Positions 14,464 to 22,071 of a DNA stretch of 33,511 nt are shown here, one piece after another. The notes under the pieces are model-generated. The model saw only the letters and a program-made list of their open reading frames with translations, did no database searches and was not told the DNA's origin. This stretch comes from Candidatus Micrarchaeota archaeon CG10_big_fil_rev_8_21_14_0_10_45_29. Its GTDB lineage: Archaea; Micrarchaeota; Micrarchaeia; Anstonellales; Anstonellaceae. Location: contig PFCD01000001.1 in assembly GCA_002778455.1 (NCBI GenBank), forward strand, positions 120,125 to 153,635. The letters are read 5' to 3'. The translations under genes were made by a program, and so were the position numbers. Position 1 is the first letter of the stretch, and each line of letters opens with the position of its first letter.

Positions 14464-14700
14464 ATGGGCAACATAAACTTTGAAATAAGTGGATACATGG
14501 AAACAGTCCTAAACTCAATGATTGCAAAGGGCTACGCAAAGACCAAAACAGAAGCCCTTCGCCTCACCGTTTTTGAGTTTGACAAAAGCAACCATATAAG
14601 CGAAGACGAACTCTTTGAGGCGGCAGCCGGCAAAATCCTAAAAAACGTCAAATCAGGCAAAGAGAAAACATCCAAATTTTCTTTCAAAGAGCTTGAGTAG
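14464..14700 (+). CDS. Antitoxin, ribbon-helix-helix-like, of a RelE-type pair
   Basis: 78 residues. The N-terminal strand INFEISGYMETVLNSMIAKG followed by YAKTKTEALRLTVFEFDKSN resembles the strand-helix-helix of archaeal RHH antitoxins (the -Y-A-K-T-K-T/S-E-A-L-R- segment). The C-terminal part (KSGKEKTSKFSFKELE) is the likely toxin-wrapping tail. Its stop (TAG 14698-14700) touches the toxin ATG (14701), so the pair is co-translated. A palindromic operator overlaps the promoter just upstream. The antitoxin would bind its own promoter and neutralise the toxin. Confidence 0.8.
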   Translation: MGNINFEISGYMETVLNSMIAKGYAKTKTEALRLTVFEFDKSNHISEDELFEAAAGKILKNVKSGKEKTSKFSFKELE

Positions 14701-15027
14701 ATGATTGTTGAGAAAACCAACGCATTCTCAAAAGACATAACGCATCTTGGCAAGACGGAAAAGAAACTTCTCAAAGGGCGCATAAAGGACATAATAAGCG
14801 AGCCGGAGAGATTCAAGCCCCTTCTGCACTATAAAAACGTCAGAACCGCCAAAATCGGGGGAAAGCGCCTTCTTTACCAATATCTCAAAGAAGAGGGCAA
14901 AATAATCCTTCTAATGTTCAAAAGCCGCGATGCAGTGTATGCCTATCTCAAAGGCGCCCTTTATCTTTACGGGATAAAAAGGCTTTTGGAAGAAGGGGAA
15001 GATGCAGAGAAGCTCTTTGAGATTTGA
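14701..15027 (+). CDS. RelE/ParE superfamily toxin
   Basis: 108 residues, MIVEKTNAFSKDITHLGKTE start and the family's core LLKGRIKDIISEPERFKPLL, then KIGGKRLLYQYLKEEGKIIL and LMFKSRDAVYAYL. The R..K-I-G..RL.Y strand and the C-terminal basic/aromatic end are typical of ribosome-dependent mRNA interferases. Which catalytic residues are active cannot be judged reliably by eye. It abuts its antitoxin with no gap. Confidence 0.8.
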   Translation: MIVEKTNAFSKDITHLGKTEKKLLKGRIKDIISEPERFKPLLHYKNVRTAKIGGKRLLYQYLKEEGKIILLMFKSRDAVYAYLKGALYLYGIKRLLEEGEDAEKLFEI

Positions 15028-15107
15028 TTAGAGTTTATTTTTTCGCGGAAAAACACCCTCTCAAAAGCGGCTTATTATTCACCTTGCTTCTTTTACTTGG
15101 TGATTAA

Positions 15108-15542
15108 ATGAATGTGTTTTTATGCAAATACCATGTGCTTCGCTGCCCCAAATGCGGGCATGTGAAAACAGGCACCGCGCGCTCAAAGACCTGCTGCCCC
15201 TCATGCGCCCATTCATGGGAAATTTCAAAAGGCGGGCACACTTTCGGAGTATTAAAATCCTTCTGGACACCGGCGGAAGCATCCGCATTTGCACAGCAAT
15301 TCAAAATGCAAAGAGAGCAGGCGCGCGCTAAGGCAATAGGGGAAGAGCTTGAGGTAAAAACAGCATTTAATATGCTTGGGCTCTCACAAGGGTGCTCGCG
15401 CGAGGATTTTGTAAAAGAATACCGCAAAAGAGCATTAATGCACCACCCAGACACAAATGAGGAAAATCCTGCCGCCCAGGAAAATTTTAAGCAAATAACA
15501 AATGCGGCGCAGCAAATAAGAAGCGCCATGGGCTGGCAGTAG
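15108..15542 (+). CDS. Zinc-finger plus J-domain protein
   Basis: 144 residues. N-terminal ~40 residues contain RCPKCGHVKTG and TCCPSCAHSW, a CxxC..CxxC zinc knuckle. Residues ~84-144 form a J-domain: KTAFNMLGLSQGCSREDFVK, EYRKRALMHHPDTN (with the HPD signature) and a last helix QENFKQITNAAQQIRSAM. J-domains stimulate DnaK ATPase. The rest of DnaJ (G/F linker, zinc-binding middle, substrate-binding C terminus) is absent, so this is a dedicated or atypical co-chaperone. ATG at 15108 has GGTGATTAA as a perfect ribosome site. Its stop abuts the convergent neighbour (15542/15543). Confidence 0.85.
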   Translation: MNVFLCKYHVLRCPKCGHVKTGTARSKTCCPSCAHSWEISKGGHTFGVLKSFWTPAEASAFAQQFKMQREQARAKAIGEELEVKTAFNMLGLSQGCSREDFVKEYRKRALMHHPDTNEENPAAQENFKQITNAAQQIRSAMGWQ

Positions 15543-16820
15543 CTAATTTTTAATTCCGCCTATTATGGTATGGGTTTTTACGGTGCTTACTTTCTTTGCC
15601 GGCACCCCTTTCTTTTCAAACGCCACTTTATAATCCTGCAAATTTTCCGGCAATTTTATTTTCTCTGCCGTCTCCTCTTCTTTCGCGTAGCTTCCCCTGT
15701 ATTGCTGCACCTTATTCTTCCAATTAACATCAAATTCTCCCGCCAAATCAAGCTTTTCCCATATAATGTAGCGGCTTCTCATAAATTCCTCCACCATCTT
15801 CTCTCCCCACCGGGGATTTTTCACCCTCTCCTCGCAAAAAAACCATGCCTCCATGCTTTTGCAGGTGGCAAGAGCCCTCACGGCTCCAACCTGCACAGCC
15901 GAGCCGCTTTTTCCCTCTTTTTGAATTTCTGATACAAAAGCATGCTCAATAATCTGCGCATAATCATTGTCTGGCAAATTATACTTCTCAAGCGCGCGAA
16001 TAATCGCAATCCGGCATTTCTCCCCTTCCGCCCGCTTCAGGGCGCGAAAAAGCCCGTGGACGCACCTGCTATCCCGGGTTTCCTCCAATATTTTTGCTAT
16101 CGCGATTAATTCCTCATCGCTTTTTGCCTTCTCTGCCGACTTGTTAAGGTATGGCACCAGCCCGCTTGAGGGGTTTCTCATATGCCATTGCAAATACCCT
16201 ATTTTTCTTATCGCTTTGTCCGCAACCCCGCGCAAAAGCTCCTTCTCCCTGTCCGTGTCTGCCTCTTTTGCAATTTTGAGCATTGCCTCAATATTGATAA
16301 AATTGGGCAACCCGCAGGAATAAGTGGTGCACGCCTCAAGAACTGCAAGCGCGTCATCCCTGTTTTTCACGCTTCTGTCATTTATAGCCATCCATCCAAT
16401 CGCGCCAATCATATTTACCCTGCTTTTTCTAATATATTGCATGATGGCTTTCATGGATGCAAGCGCCTGCCGCCTTACTCCCGCGTCCGAATGGCTTGCA
16501 TATCCGCGCAAAAATTCCCCTACCTCGTCAATTTCGCGCCTTACCTCGCAAACCTGCATATTCTCAAAGCCCTTCCTAAGGTTTTCCACACGAATGGATG
16601 TCCTCTCCGCAATCCTGCCAGGAGGAGAATGCGAGAGGAGAATGGGAAATATAAGCCCAAGCTTTCGCAGGGCTTCCTTTGTTTCCCTTACTTTTTCTTC
16701 CCGGCTTTTTTTCATGTCCGAGCTTTTTTCAAAAGAAGTTTTTTCCCTCATTTCCTCAATGGCGCGCATTACTTCTGGGTATCTGGAGCTGAATTGATTT
16801 ATTTTTCCCCCAACGCCCAT
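15543..16820 (-). CDS. Helical-repeat (HEAT/ARM-like) hypothetical protein
   Basis: 425 residues, no signal peptide or membrane helix. After ~55 charged residues, most of the protein is a series of short helices with the look of HEAT/ARM repeats (YASHSDAGVRRQALASMKAI, KSDEELIAIAKILEETRDSR, CRIAIIRALEKYNLPDNDYA, SAVQVGAVRALATCKSMEAW). Such solenoids are protein-protein scaffolds. The last ~80 residues (NWKNKVQQYRGSYAKEEETA onward) look non-repetitive. ATG at 16820 is the only good start; GGATGGTG lies just ahead, with tight spacing. Partner and role unknown. Confidence 0.75.
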   Translation of the reverse strand: MGVGGKINQFSSRYPEVMRAIEEMREKTSFEKSSDMKKSREEKVRETKEALRKLGLIFPILLSHSPPGRIAERTSIRVENLRKGFENMQVCEVRREIDEVGEFLRGYASHSDAGVRRQALASMKAIMQYIRKSRVNMIGAIGWMAINDRSVKNRDDALAVLEACTTYSCGLPNFINIEAMLKIAKEADTDREKELLRGVADKAIRKIGYLQWHMRNPSSGLVPYLNKSAEKAKSDEELIAIAKILEETRDSRCVHGLFRALKRAEGEKCRIAIIRALEKYNLPDNDYAQIIEHAFVSEIQKEGKSGSAVQVGAVRALATCKSMEAWFFCEERVKNPRWGEKMVEEFMRSRYIIWEKLDLAGEFDVNWKNKVQQYRGSYAKEEETAEKIKLPENLQDYKVAFEKKGVPAKKVSTVKTHTIIGGIKN

Positions 16821-16985
16821 TGCACCATCCGTCTATTGCCTGCAATAACAGGGATAACATTAAAATAGGTTTAGCCCGAAAGCGCCTGAAAAAAATAAAT
16901 GCAAGGAAATAGAAAACAGGTAAAAATAAGGGAAAATAATAAATAAAAAAGGGAAAAAACAGGAAAAAGAATTCTCCTCCCAAAT

Positions 16986-17246
16986 CTACTTTATGTATTC
17001 CTTCATTATTCTGGGCTTTCTGAGCGCCTCATTGTAGGCGTCCACTGCCGCAATAATCGCCCATGCAAGCGGCACAAAATACATCGGCACGCACAGCCCA
17101 ATGGTTACAACAAGCACAATTGTAGTTAAAATCCAGGCAACTACGCATCCAACAAAATAATGCATCGCATATTTGCTTTTTATATAAAACTGCCCCAATC
17201 CGGGAATAACAAAAGAGAGTATTGCTGCAATAATTTCCTTGCTCAT
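16986..17246 (-). CDS. Small membrane protein, TM2-like
   Basis: 86 residues, MSKEIIAAILSFVIPGLGQF then YIKSKYAMHYFVGCVVAWIL. The first helix with P-G-L-G-Q-F/Y and the second and third hydrophobic segments match TM2-domain proteins, usually of unknown role in membranes. Start ATG at 17246: the in-frame GTG at 17255 forms part of its GGCGGTGAGA ribosome site. A TTTATAAAT element at 17277-17286 gives a short leader. The C-terminal tail (EALRKPRIMKEYIK) is basic. Confidence 0.72.
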   Translation of the reverse strand: MSKEIIAAILSFVIPGLGQFYIKSKYAMHYFVGCVVAWILTTIVLVVTIGLCVPMYFVPLAWAIIAAVDAYNEALRKPRIMKEYIK

Positions 17247-17363
17247 AAATCTCACCGCCTATAAAACTTTAAAGAGATTTATAAATCCCATCCCTTTTTC
17301 TTAACAGAGGGAAAAATAAAGCGCTTTCAACTGGGCCCCAAAAAGAAACAATGCCCGAACTAC

Positions 17364-17474
17364 TCATATGCCTGAACAACCGCCGTCAGAGCAGCTTTCC
17401 AACAAGTTGCACACCTTGCAATGTCCCTTCCTTTCCATGCAAAAAGAGCGGTTTTTGCAGTTGGGGCATACCAT
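17364..17474 (-). CDS. Tiny zinc-binding protein (36 residues)
   Basis: MVCPNCKNRSFCMERKGHCK then VCNLLESCSDGGCSGI: seven cysteines, including two CxxC pairs, giving a zinc-knuckle. The frame is open for 29 more codons upstream, but the start with GGGTGAG 7 nt before ATG 17474 is the best. The stretch GGTGAGA..TTTATG is nearly the same as before the neighbouring gene at 17246. Too short for a family assignment; could be a longer protein starting at 17561. Confidence 0.5.
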   Translation of the reverse strand: MVCPNCKNRSFCMERKGHCKVCNLLESCSDGGCSGI

Positions 17475-17569
17475 AAATCTCTCACCCATGTCAATTTCCA
17501 TAAAAACCATAAGAAGGGAGAAAATGTAAGCTTTTGCCTTGCCTTCCAAAATCCTTAGCATAACAAAAT

Positions 17570-17698
17570 ATGGCTATGGATATTTCAACAAAAGAGAAGC
17601 TAAAGCCGCTTGGCATCAAGGGGCAGACCTACGGTGGCATAATAAAGCCTGGTGAAAATCGCCAAATTGCACTCTTTTTTTACAAAAGCAAAAAATAG
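17570..17698 (+). pseudogene. Truncated antitoxin-like ORF ending inside a tRNA-flanking element
   Basis: 42 codons: MAMDISTKEKLKPLGIKGQT then YGGIIKPGENRQIALFFYKS. The segment ISTKEKLKPLGIKGQTYGGII closely resembles archaeal VapB-type antitoxins (T..KL..LG.KGETYD.II). After that the sequence turns unrelated, and the stop codon TAG sits in the run AAAGCAAAAAATAG that matches the hairpin segment beside tRNA-Asp. So a normal antitoxin C-terminal part appears to have been replaced. No partner toxin is visible. Could be a small functional protein. Confidence 0.45.
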
Positions 17699-17756
17699 GC
17701 GGTTGAACGGCTCTTTTTGCGAAGCAAAAAGTAGTTGGGGCGAGAATAATAATGAG
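17690..17756 (-). repeat. Hairpin element 3' of tRNA-Glu
   Basis: CTTTTTGC-GAA-GCAAAAAG stem (17712-17730) followed by TAGTTGGGGCGAG, and preceded by a similar AAAGCAAAAAATAGGCGG segment. Resembles the Asp element (TTTTTTGC-TAAA-GCAAAAAATAGTCTTGGCGTGAG), but no direct copy of the tRNA-Glu 3' end was found upstream. Confidence 0.55.
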
Positions 17757-17831
17757 CGCTCCCAACGGGATTTGAACCCGTGCTTCAGCCTTGAGAGGGC
17801 TGCGTCCTTGACCGGGCTAGACGATGGGAGC
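17757..17831 (-). tRNA. tRNA-Glu (anticodon CUC)
   Basis: Minus strand. Acceptor GCTCCCA pairs with TGGGAGC, anticodon stem CAGCC/GGCTG with loop CTCTCAA (CTC), T-arm ACGGG-TTCAAAT-CCCGT, discriminator G. No intron, no CCA. 43 bp from tRNA-Val in the same orientation. Confidence 0.95.
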
Positions 17832-17874
17832 ACGTGGAATATATATTCGCCTTACTACCTTTTATTATTGTTGA

Positions 17875-17947
17875 TGGGCCCGCCCGGGATCGAACCGGGA
17901 ATCTTTCGCGTGTGAGGCGAACGTGTTAACCATTCCACCACGGGCCC
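17875..17947 (-). tRNA. tRNA-Val (anticodon CAC)
   Basis: Minus strand. Acceptor GGGCCCG pairs with CGGGCCC, anticodon stem TTCGC/GCGAA with loop CTCACAC (CAC), T-arm CCCGG-TTCGATC-CCGGG, discriminator A. Likely co-transcribed with, or independent from, tRNA-Glu just downstream. Confidence 0.95.
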
Positions 17948-18211
17948 CCGAACCGCGGAGGGGAACACATAATAATCAGAAGTCCCCTCCCCAGTTTGAG
18001 GTCGCTCAAATTGCTTGCGGCAATTTGGCGTGCCTTTTTGCCCAAAGGCAAAAAGCGCATCATCCTGACCCTCCCCTACGCAATACGAAGTTATTTTCTT
18101 GCAGCAATTAATATATCCACAAGGATACTATATGGCATAGTTTTGTTTTTAAACAATAATATGCATCTCTATAAGATTATATTAATTAATTTCCTCTAAA
18201 AAGTGTATATT
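17948..18211. other. 264-bp gap between tRNA-Val and alaS with a two-hairpin segment
   Basis: No gene. Two perfect hairpins: CAAATTGC-TTGCG-GCAATTTG (18007-18027) and CTTTTTGCC-CAAA-GGCAAAAAG (about 18034-18055), with TTTGGCGTGCC between them. Flanked by similar CCCCTCCCC / CCCTCCCC tracts. The 3' portion (18107-18190) is AT-rich and contains the alaS promoter (TATATTAATTAA about 30 bp before the ATG). Confidence 0.6.
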
Positions 18212-20848
18212 ATGGCAGACAAGGCGCAGCTAAGGGAGCAATTCTCAAAAGAGTGGCAAAAGCACTACGAGCTTGACATCCTAAAGCAAAAGGGCTTTAG
18301 CAGGAAAAAATGCAAATCCTGCGGCTACCACTTCTGGTCAAAGGACGAGCGGGAAGTGTGCGCCGATTCCTCATGCATAGGATACGAATTCATAGGCAAC
18401 GCGCCTTCCAACAAAAAGCTCTCCTACACAGGCACATGGAAGGAAATAAGCAAATATTTCACAAAGCACAAGCACACAGAAATAAAGCCATATCCCACGG
18501 TCGCAAGGTGGCGCGATGACTTATATTTCACAATCGCCTCCATAAACGACTTTCAGCCCTATGTGGTAAACGGCGAGATGCCCCCTCCGGCAAATCCGCT
18601 GATAGTGCCCCAGCCATGCATACGCTTCTCTGACTTGACCAACGTGGGCGTCACAGGAAGGCATTACACCAACTTTGTGATGTTCGGGCAGTGCGCCTTT
18701 AACAGCAAAAAAACAGGGCTCTTTTACTGGAAAGAGGAGGCAATAACCCATGATATCGAATACCTCAAGGCATTGGGCCTGCCCGAAGATGAACTGGTTT
18801 TCAAAGAAGATGTGTGGATGGGAGGGGGCAACTTCGGCCCCTCAATGGAATATTTTTGCCGCGGCATAGAGCTTGGCAACTGCGTATTTATGCAATATGA
18901 AAATTTGCCTGATGGAAATTCACGCGAGCTTGAGACAAAAGTAATAGACATGGGCGCTGGTCTGGCGCGCCTTAGCTGGATAACCCACGGCTCGCCAACT
19001 TCATATGATTTGGTGTTTGGAGACGTAATTGAAAAAATGAAGAAAAAAACCGGGGTAAGCGTGGATGAAAAACTGCATGAAGGGTATGCAAAGCTCTCCG
19101 GAGTCGTGGATGCGGAGGAAGGGCATTCCCTCGCGTCTGAGGAGGAAGCAATAGCAAGAAAGCTTGGGGTTGACAAAAATGAGCTTTTCTCACAGCTAAA
19201 CCCCCTCTTTTCCCTCTACTCTGTGGCAGACCACACCTCTACCCTTCTCTTTGCAATCACAGACGGCCAGCTTCCCTCCAACATGGGGGGCGGGTACAAT
19301 TTGCGCCTAATATTAAGGCGCGCCTTCGGCTTTAACGACGAATTTGGCTGGGGGCTTGACTGGCCCCAAATAATAGAGGGGCACGCAAAGCACCTAAAGC
19401 CGCTTTTTCCGCATTTGCAGGAAGGTGTTTGCACCACAATAGATGTGGTGGCAGAAGAGCTTGAAAAATACAAAAACACCCAGAAAAAGGCAAAAGGAAA
19501 AGTGGCGTCCATAGTGCAGAGGGCATCGCGCGAAAACCGGGCAATAGCGCTTGAGGAGCTTACCACTCTCTATGTGAGCGACGGGATACCTCCGGAAACC
19601 GTGCAAAGCGTCGCAAAACAGCAGGGGCTTGAGGTAAAAATACCTGATGACTTTTACTCAAAAGTAAGGCAGGCGGATGAGGGGGAGGCAAAAAAACCCA
19701 TAATAGATGTTTTAGGGCTGCCAAAGACAGAGATGCTTTGCTATAATGATGATGCGGCTTTTACTGCCCGCGTGCTTGCAATAAAGGACGGCTGGGTGAT
19801 ACTTGACAAAACCGGCTTTTACGCAGAATCCGGCGGGCAGGTCTCTGATGAGGGAACCCTGAACTTGCAAGAAGTGCTGGAAGTGAAAAAAGAGGCAGGG
19901 GTAATATTGCACAAGGTGGCAATGCCGCAAAAATTCATAGTGGGGGATAATGCGCAAGGGGAAATAAAGATGGACAAGCGCAGGCAAATAATGGCGCACC
20001 ACACAGGCGCCCACATCCTCAACGCCGCCGCGCGAGACGTATTGGGGATGCATGTGTGGCAGTGCGGCTCCCACAAGGACGAATTCAAGGCCCACCTTGA
20101 TTTGACCCATTATAAACGAATCAGCGAGGAGCAGCTTGATGCAATAGAGATGAGGGCAAACGAAATAATAGGCGCGAACTTGCCTGTCACACAGAAAATT
20201 TATCCCCGCGAGGAGGCGGAAGGAAATTTTGGCTTTCGCATCTACCAGGGGGGCGCGGTGCCTGGCCTTAATCTTCGCATAATTTCCATCTCAGACATAG
20301 ACCACCAGGCATGCGGAGGCACCCACATAAGCCGCACCGGGGACGCCGGGCTTTTCAAAATAATAAAAAGGGAATCTGTGCAGGACGGGGTGGAGAGGGT
20401 AACATTCAAATGCTATTTGGCGGCGGTAAAATATGTGCAGGAAAGGGAGAAAATAATCTCCTCTTTGGCAAATTCGCTCTCAATCCCGCAAAAACAGCTT
20501 GTTCCATCTGTAATGCGCTTTTTTGAGGAATGGAAAGAGAGGGGCAAAAAGCTCTCAAAGCTTGAGGCCCAGCTTGCCTCCTCCATAGTAAAAGGGCACA
20601 TAGAAAAGGCGAAAAAAGAGGGAAAAGGGGCTGTGGAGCTATCCAATTTGTGCTGGGAGAGCGGGCAGGTGGATTTAGCAGCCAAGCAAATAAGCGATGA
20701 GGGGCTAATAGCAATCCTCTCAAACAAGGAAAAATTCATCGTTGTAGCCGTGCCAGAAGGCAAAAATGAAAGCGCGCTTGAGCTTCTCAAAGAAAAGGGG
20801 GCAAAAGGGGGCGGCAGCGAAAAATTGGCAAGAGGAAAGCTTGCCTAA
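18212..20848 (+). CDS. alaS: Alanyl-tRNA synthetase, archaeal type
   Basis: 878 residues; attaches alanine to tRNA-Ala. N-terminal CKSCGYHFWSKDEREVC with two further Cys is the archaeal zinc-like insertion; the class II catalytic core has CIRFSDLTNVGVTGRHYTNF (motif 2 region) and NMGGGYNLRLILRRAF. The editing domain carries HTGAH (H597 and H601) and CGGTH (C701-H705), the metal site used to clear mischarged Ser/Gly. Length fits the family (~900). ATG 18212 is favoured over the in-frame GTG 18203; the TATA-like AT tract ~30 bp upstream implies little or no leader. A double hairpin structure follows the stop. Confidence 0.97.
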   Translation: MADKAQLREQFSKEWQKHYELDILKQKGFSRKKCKSCGYHFWSKDEREVCADSSCIGYEFIGNAPSNKKLSYTGTWKEISKYFTKHKHTEIKPYPTVARWRDDLYFTIASINDFQPYVVNGEMPPPANPLIVPQPCIRFSDLTNVGVTGRHYTNFVMFGQCAFNSKKTGLFYWKEEAITHDIEYLKALGLPEDELVFKEDVWMGGGNFGPSMEYFCRGIELGNCVFMQYENLPDGNSRELETKVIDMGAGLARLSWITHGSPTSYDLVFGDVIEKMKKKTGVSVDEKLHEGYAKLSGVVDAEEGHSLASEEEAIARKLGVDKNELFSQLNPLFSLYSVADHTSTLLFAITDGQLPSNMGGGYNLRLILRRAFGFNDEFGWGLDWPQIIEGHAKHLKPLFPHLQEGVCTTIDVVAEELEKYKNTQKKAKGKVASIVQRASRENRAIALEELTTLYVSDGIPPETVQSVAKQQGLEVKIPDDFYSKVRQADEGEAKKPIIDVLGLPKTEMLCYNDDAAFTARVLAIKDGWVILDKTGFYAESGGQVSDEGTLNLQEVLEVKKEAGVILHKVAMPQKFIVGDNAQGEIKMDKRRQIMAHHTGAHILNAAARDVLGMHVWQCGSHKDEFKAHLDLTHYKRISEEQLDAIEMRANEIIGANLPVTQKIYPREEAEGNFGFRIYQGGAVPGLNLRIISISDIDHQACGGTHISRTGDAGLFKIIKRESVQDGVERVTFKCYLAAVKYVQEREKIISSLANSLSIPQKQLVPSVMRFFEEWKERGKKLSKLEAQLASSIVKGHIEKAKKEGKGAVELSNLCWESGQVDLAAKQISDEGLIAILSNKEKFIVVAVPEGKNESALELLKEKGAKGGGSEKLARGKLA

Positions 20849-20856
20849 TCTTTTAT

Positions 20857-20980
20857 CGCCAAGTCGGCAGAGAAACCGCCCGCTTTAGCGGGCGGAGTGA
20901 ATGCCGATGGCCGACTTGGCGAGAATTCGCCGAATGAGCTACAAACCCAGCCCTTCAGGGCTGGATGCTCTTCGGCGAAT
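20857..20980 (+). repeat. Two consecutive nested-hairpin structures downstream of alaS
   Basis: Structure 1: 12-bp outer stem CGCCAAGTCGGC/GCCGACTTGGCG (20857-20868, 20910-20921) around an 8-bp inner hairpin CCGCCCGC-TTTA-GCGGGCGG. Structure 2: 10-bp outer stem ATTCGCCGAA/TTCGGCGAAT (20925-20934, 20971-20980), a 4-bp GAGC/GCTC stem and inner CCAGCCC-TTCA-GGGCTGG. Both are perfect pairings, with analogous layouts and different sequences. Resembles the imperfect palindromes at the ends of IS200/IS605 elements, but no transposase is near. Confidence 0.7.
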
Positions 20981-21043
20981 CTGATAAAAAATTCCAAGCT
21001 TGCAGCTATTTTTCACAAAAAAATAAGAAAAATAAAAAATAAA

Positions 21044-21895
21044 TTATTCCCTCTTTTTCACAATAACAATTCCTGCAAGCCCTGCCATCGCAAGCACTGG
21101 GGCGCAGCAGCAGGTGGCTACAAAGTCATCAGAAACTGCCGCTCCTGCGGTTGATGCGCTTCCAATTTCATCCGCGCTTTCCCCTGCCTCGCAAACACCT
21201 GTGGCAGAATTGCATGTTTCCCCTGCATGGCACGGCGGGTTCAAATACTGGCACCCTTCCCTCGTGGTGCACACCCCGTTAGAATCTCCTGAAGTGTCGC
21301 AATACTGCATGCTTGTGCATGTTACCGTATTATACGCGCACCCCTGCTTTGCAACGCAGTGCCCCTCATCCTTTGCTGATTCCACATATTTGCATTCCTG
21401 ATTTGGCTGGCACGGGGGGTTTCCCCACCTGCATCCAACCGCCCGAACGCATGTTTTTGAGTCGCTTGCCACTTGCTTTCCTTCAGGGCATCCGCATGCC
21501 AGTGAATTCTCAACAAGATTTCCGTCAATGCACCTATTCGGCTTTGTAACAGAGCAGGCGCCGCTTTCCAAGGTTTTTCCGTTGGTGTCTGTGCAAGTGG
21601 TTTTCACGCATTTGCCGTCCTTCTCCATATATCCCGGAAAATTCGCGCACGCGCATTTTGGCTGGCTTGTGCCGTCAGTTGTTTTTACTATTTTGCTTTC
21701 AACATCATTTTGAAGGCTTACCCCGTTTCCGGAAGTGGAATCAGGAAGGCAGGCATAACCGGGCGTGCCTTGTGAGCACTGAAAATATTTTGTGCCATCC
21801 GAGCATGACTGCTCATATATATTTATCGCGCTTGCAATTCCTGCAAACGCCAGCAATAAAACTAAGCTTGCCGCCAAAAAGCCATTTACTTTCAT
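21044..21895 (-). CDS. Secreted surface protein with multiple Cys modules and C-terminal anchor
   Basis: 283 residues. Signal peptide MKVNGFLAASLVLLLAFAGI then ASA. Module A (~30-100): SCSDGTKYFQCSQGTPGYAC, LPDSTSGNG.., KCACANFPGY. Module B (~100-150): CTDTNGKTLESGAC, KPNRCIDGNLVENSLACGCP, TCVR. Then three repeats of a C-x(4-6)-PPC-x-P/A-x-x-x-C unit (WGNPPCQPNQECKY, YNTVTCTSMQYC, YLNPPCHAGETCN). A short acidic linker and a C-terminal hydrophobic segment (ATCCCAPVLAMAGLAGIVIV) followed by KKRE form the anchor. Module A is shared with 29961-30587, module B with 7050-7877. Ribosome site GAGGCGATC and a TATA-like element at 21943-21952 support ATG 21895. Confidence 0.85.
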   Translation of the reverse strand: MKVNGFLAASLVLLLAFAGIASAINIYEQSCSDGTKYFQCSQGTPGYACLPDSTSGNGVSLQNDVESKIVKTTDGTSQPKCACANFPGYMEKDGKCVKTTCTDTNGKTLESGACSVTKPNRCIDGNLVENSLACGCPEGKQVASDSKTCVRAVGCRWGNPPCQPNQECKYVESAKDEGHCVAKQGCAYNTVTCTSMQYCDTSGDSNGVCTTREGCQYLNPPCHAGETCNSATGVCEAGESADEIGSASTAGAAVSDDFVATCCCAPVLAMAGLAGIVIVKKRE

Positions 21896-22071
21896 CCGAT
21901 CGCCTCTTATATGTTATTTGCCTATGCTAAAGCTTTGTCATAAATAAATATAAACTTTTTGCCATAACTGCCAAAAAATGCGGCTTTTCCCAAAAAATCC
22001 CCCTTTCGCGCCCATGGCAAAGCCGGCACTAAAGCTTTAACAAGCAAAATCCGCCGAAAAACTAAAGCACC

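Noticed and set aside
17652-17915. 87-codon plus-strand frame across two tRNA genes
   Set aside because: It crosses tRNA-Glu and tRNA-Val on the opposite strand and has no protein features.
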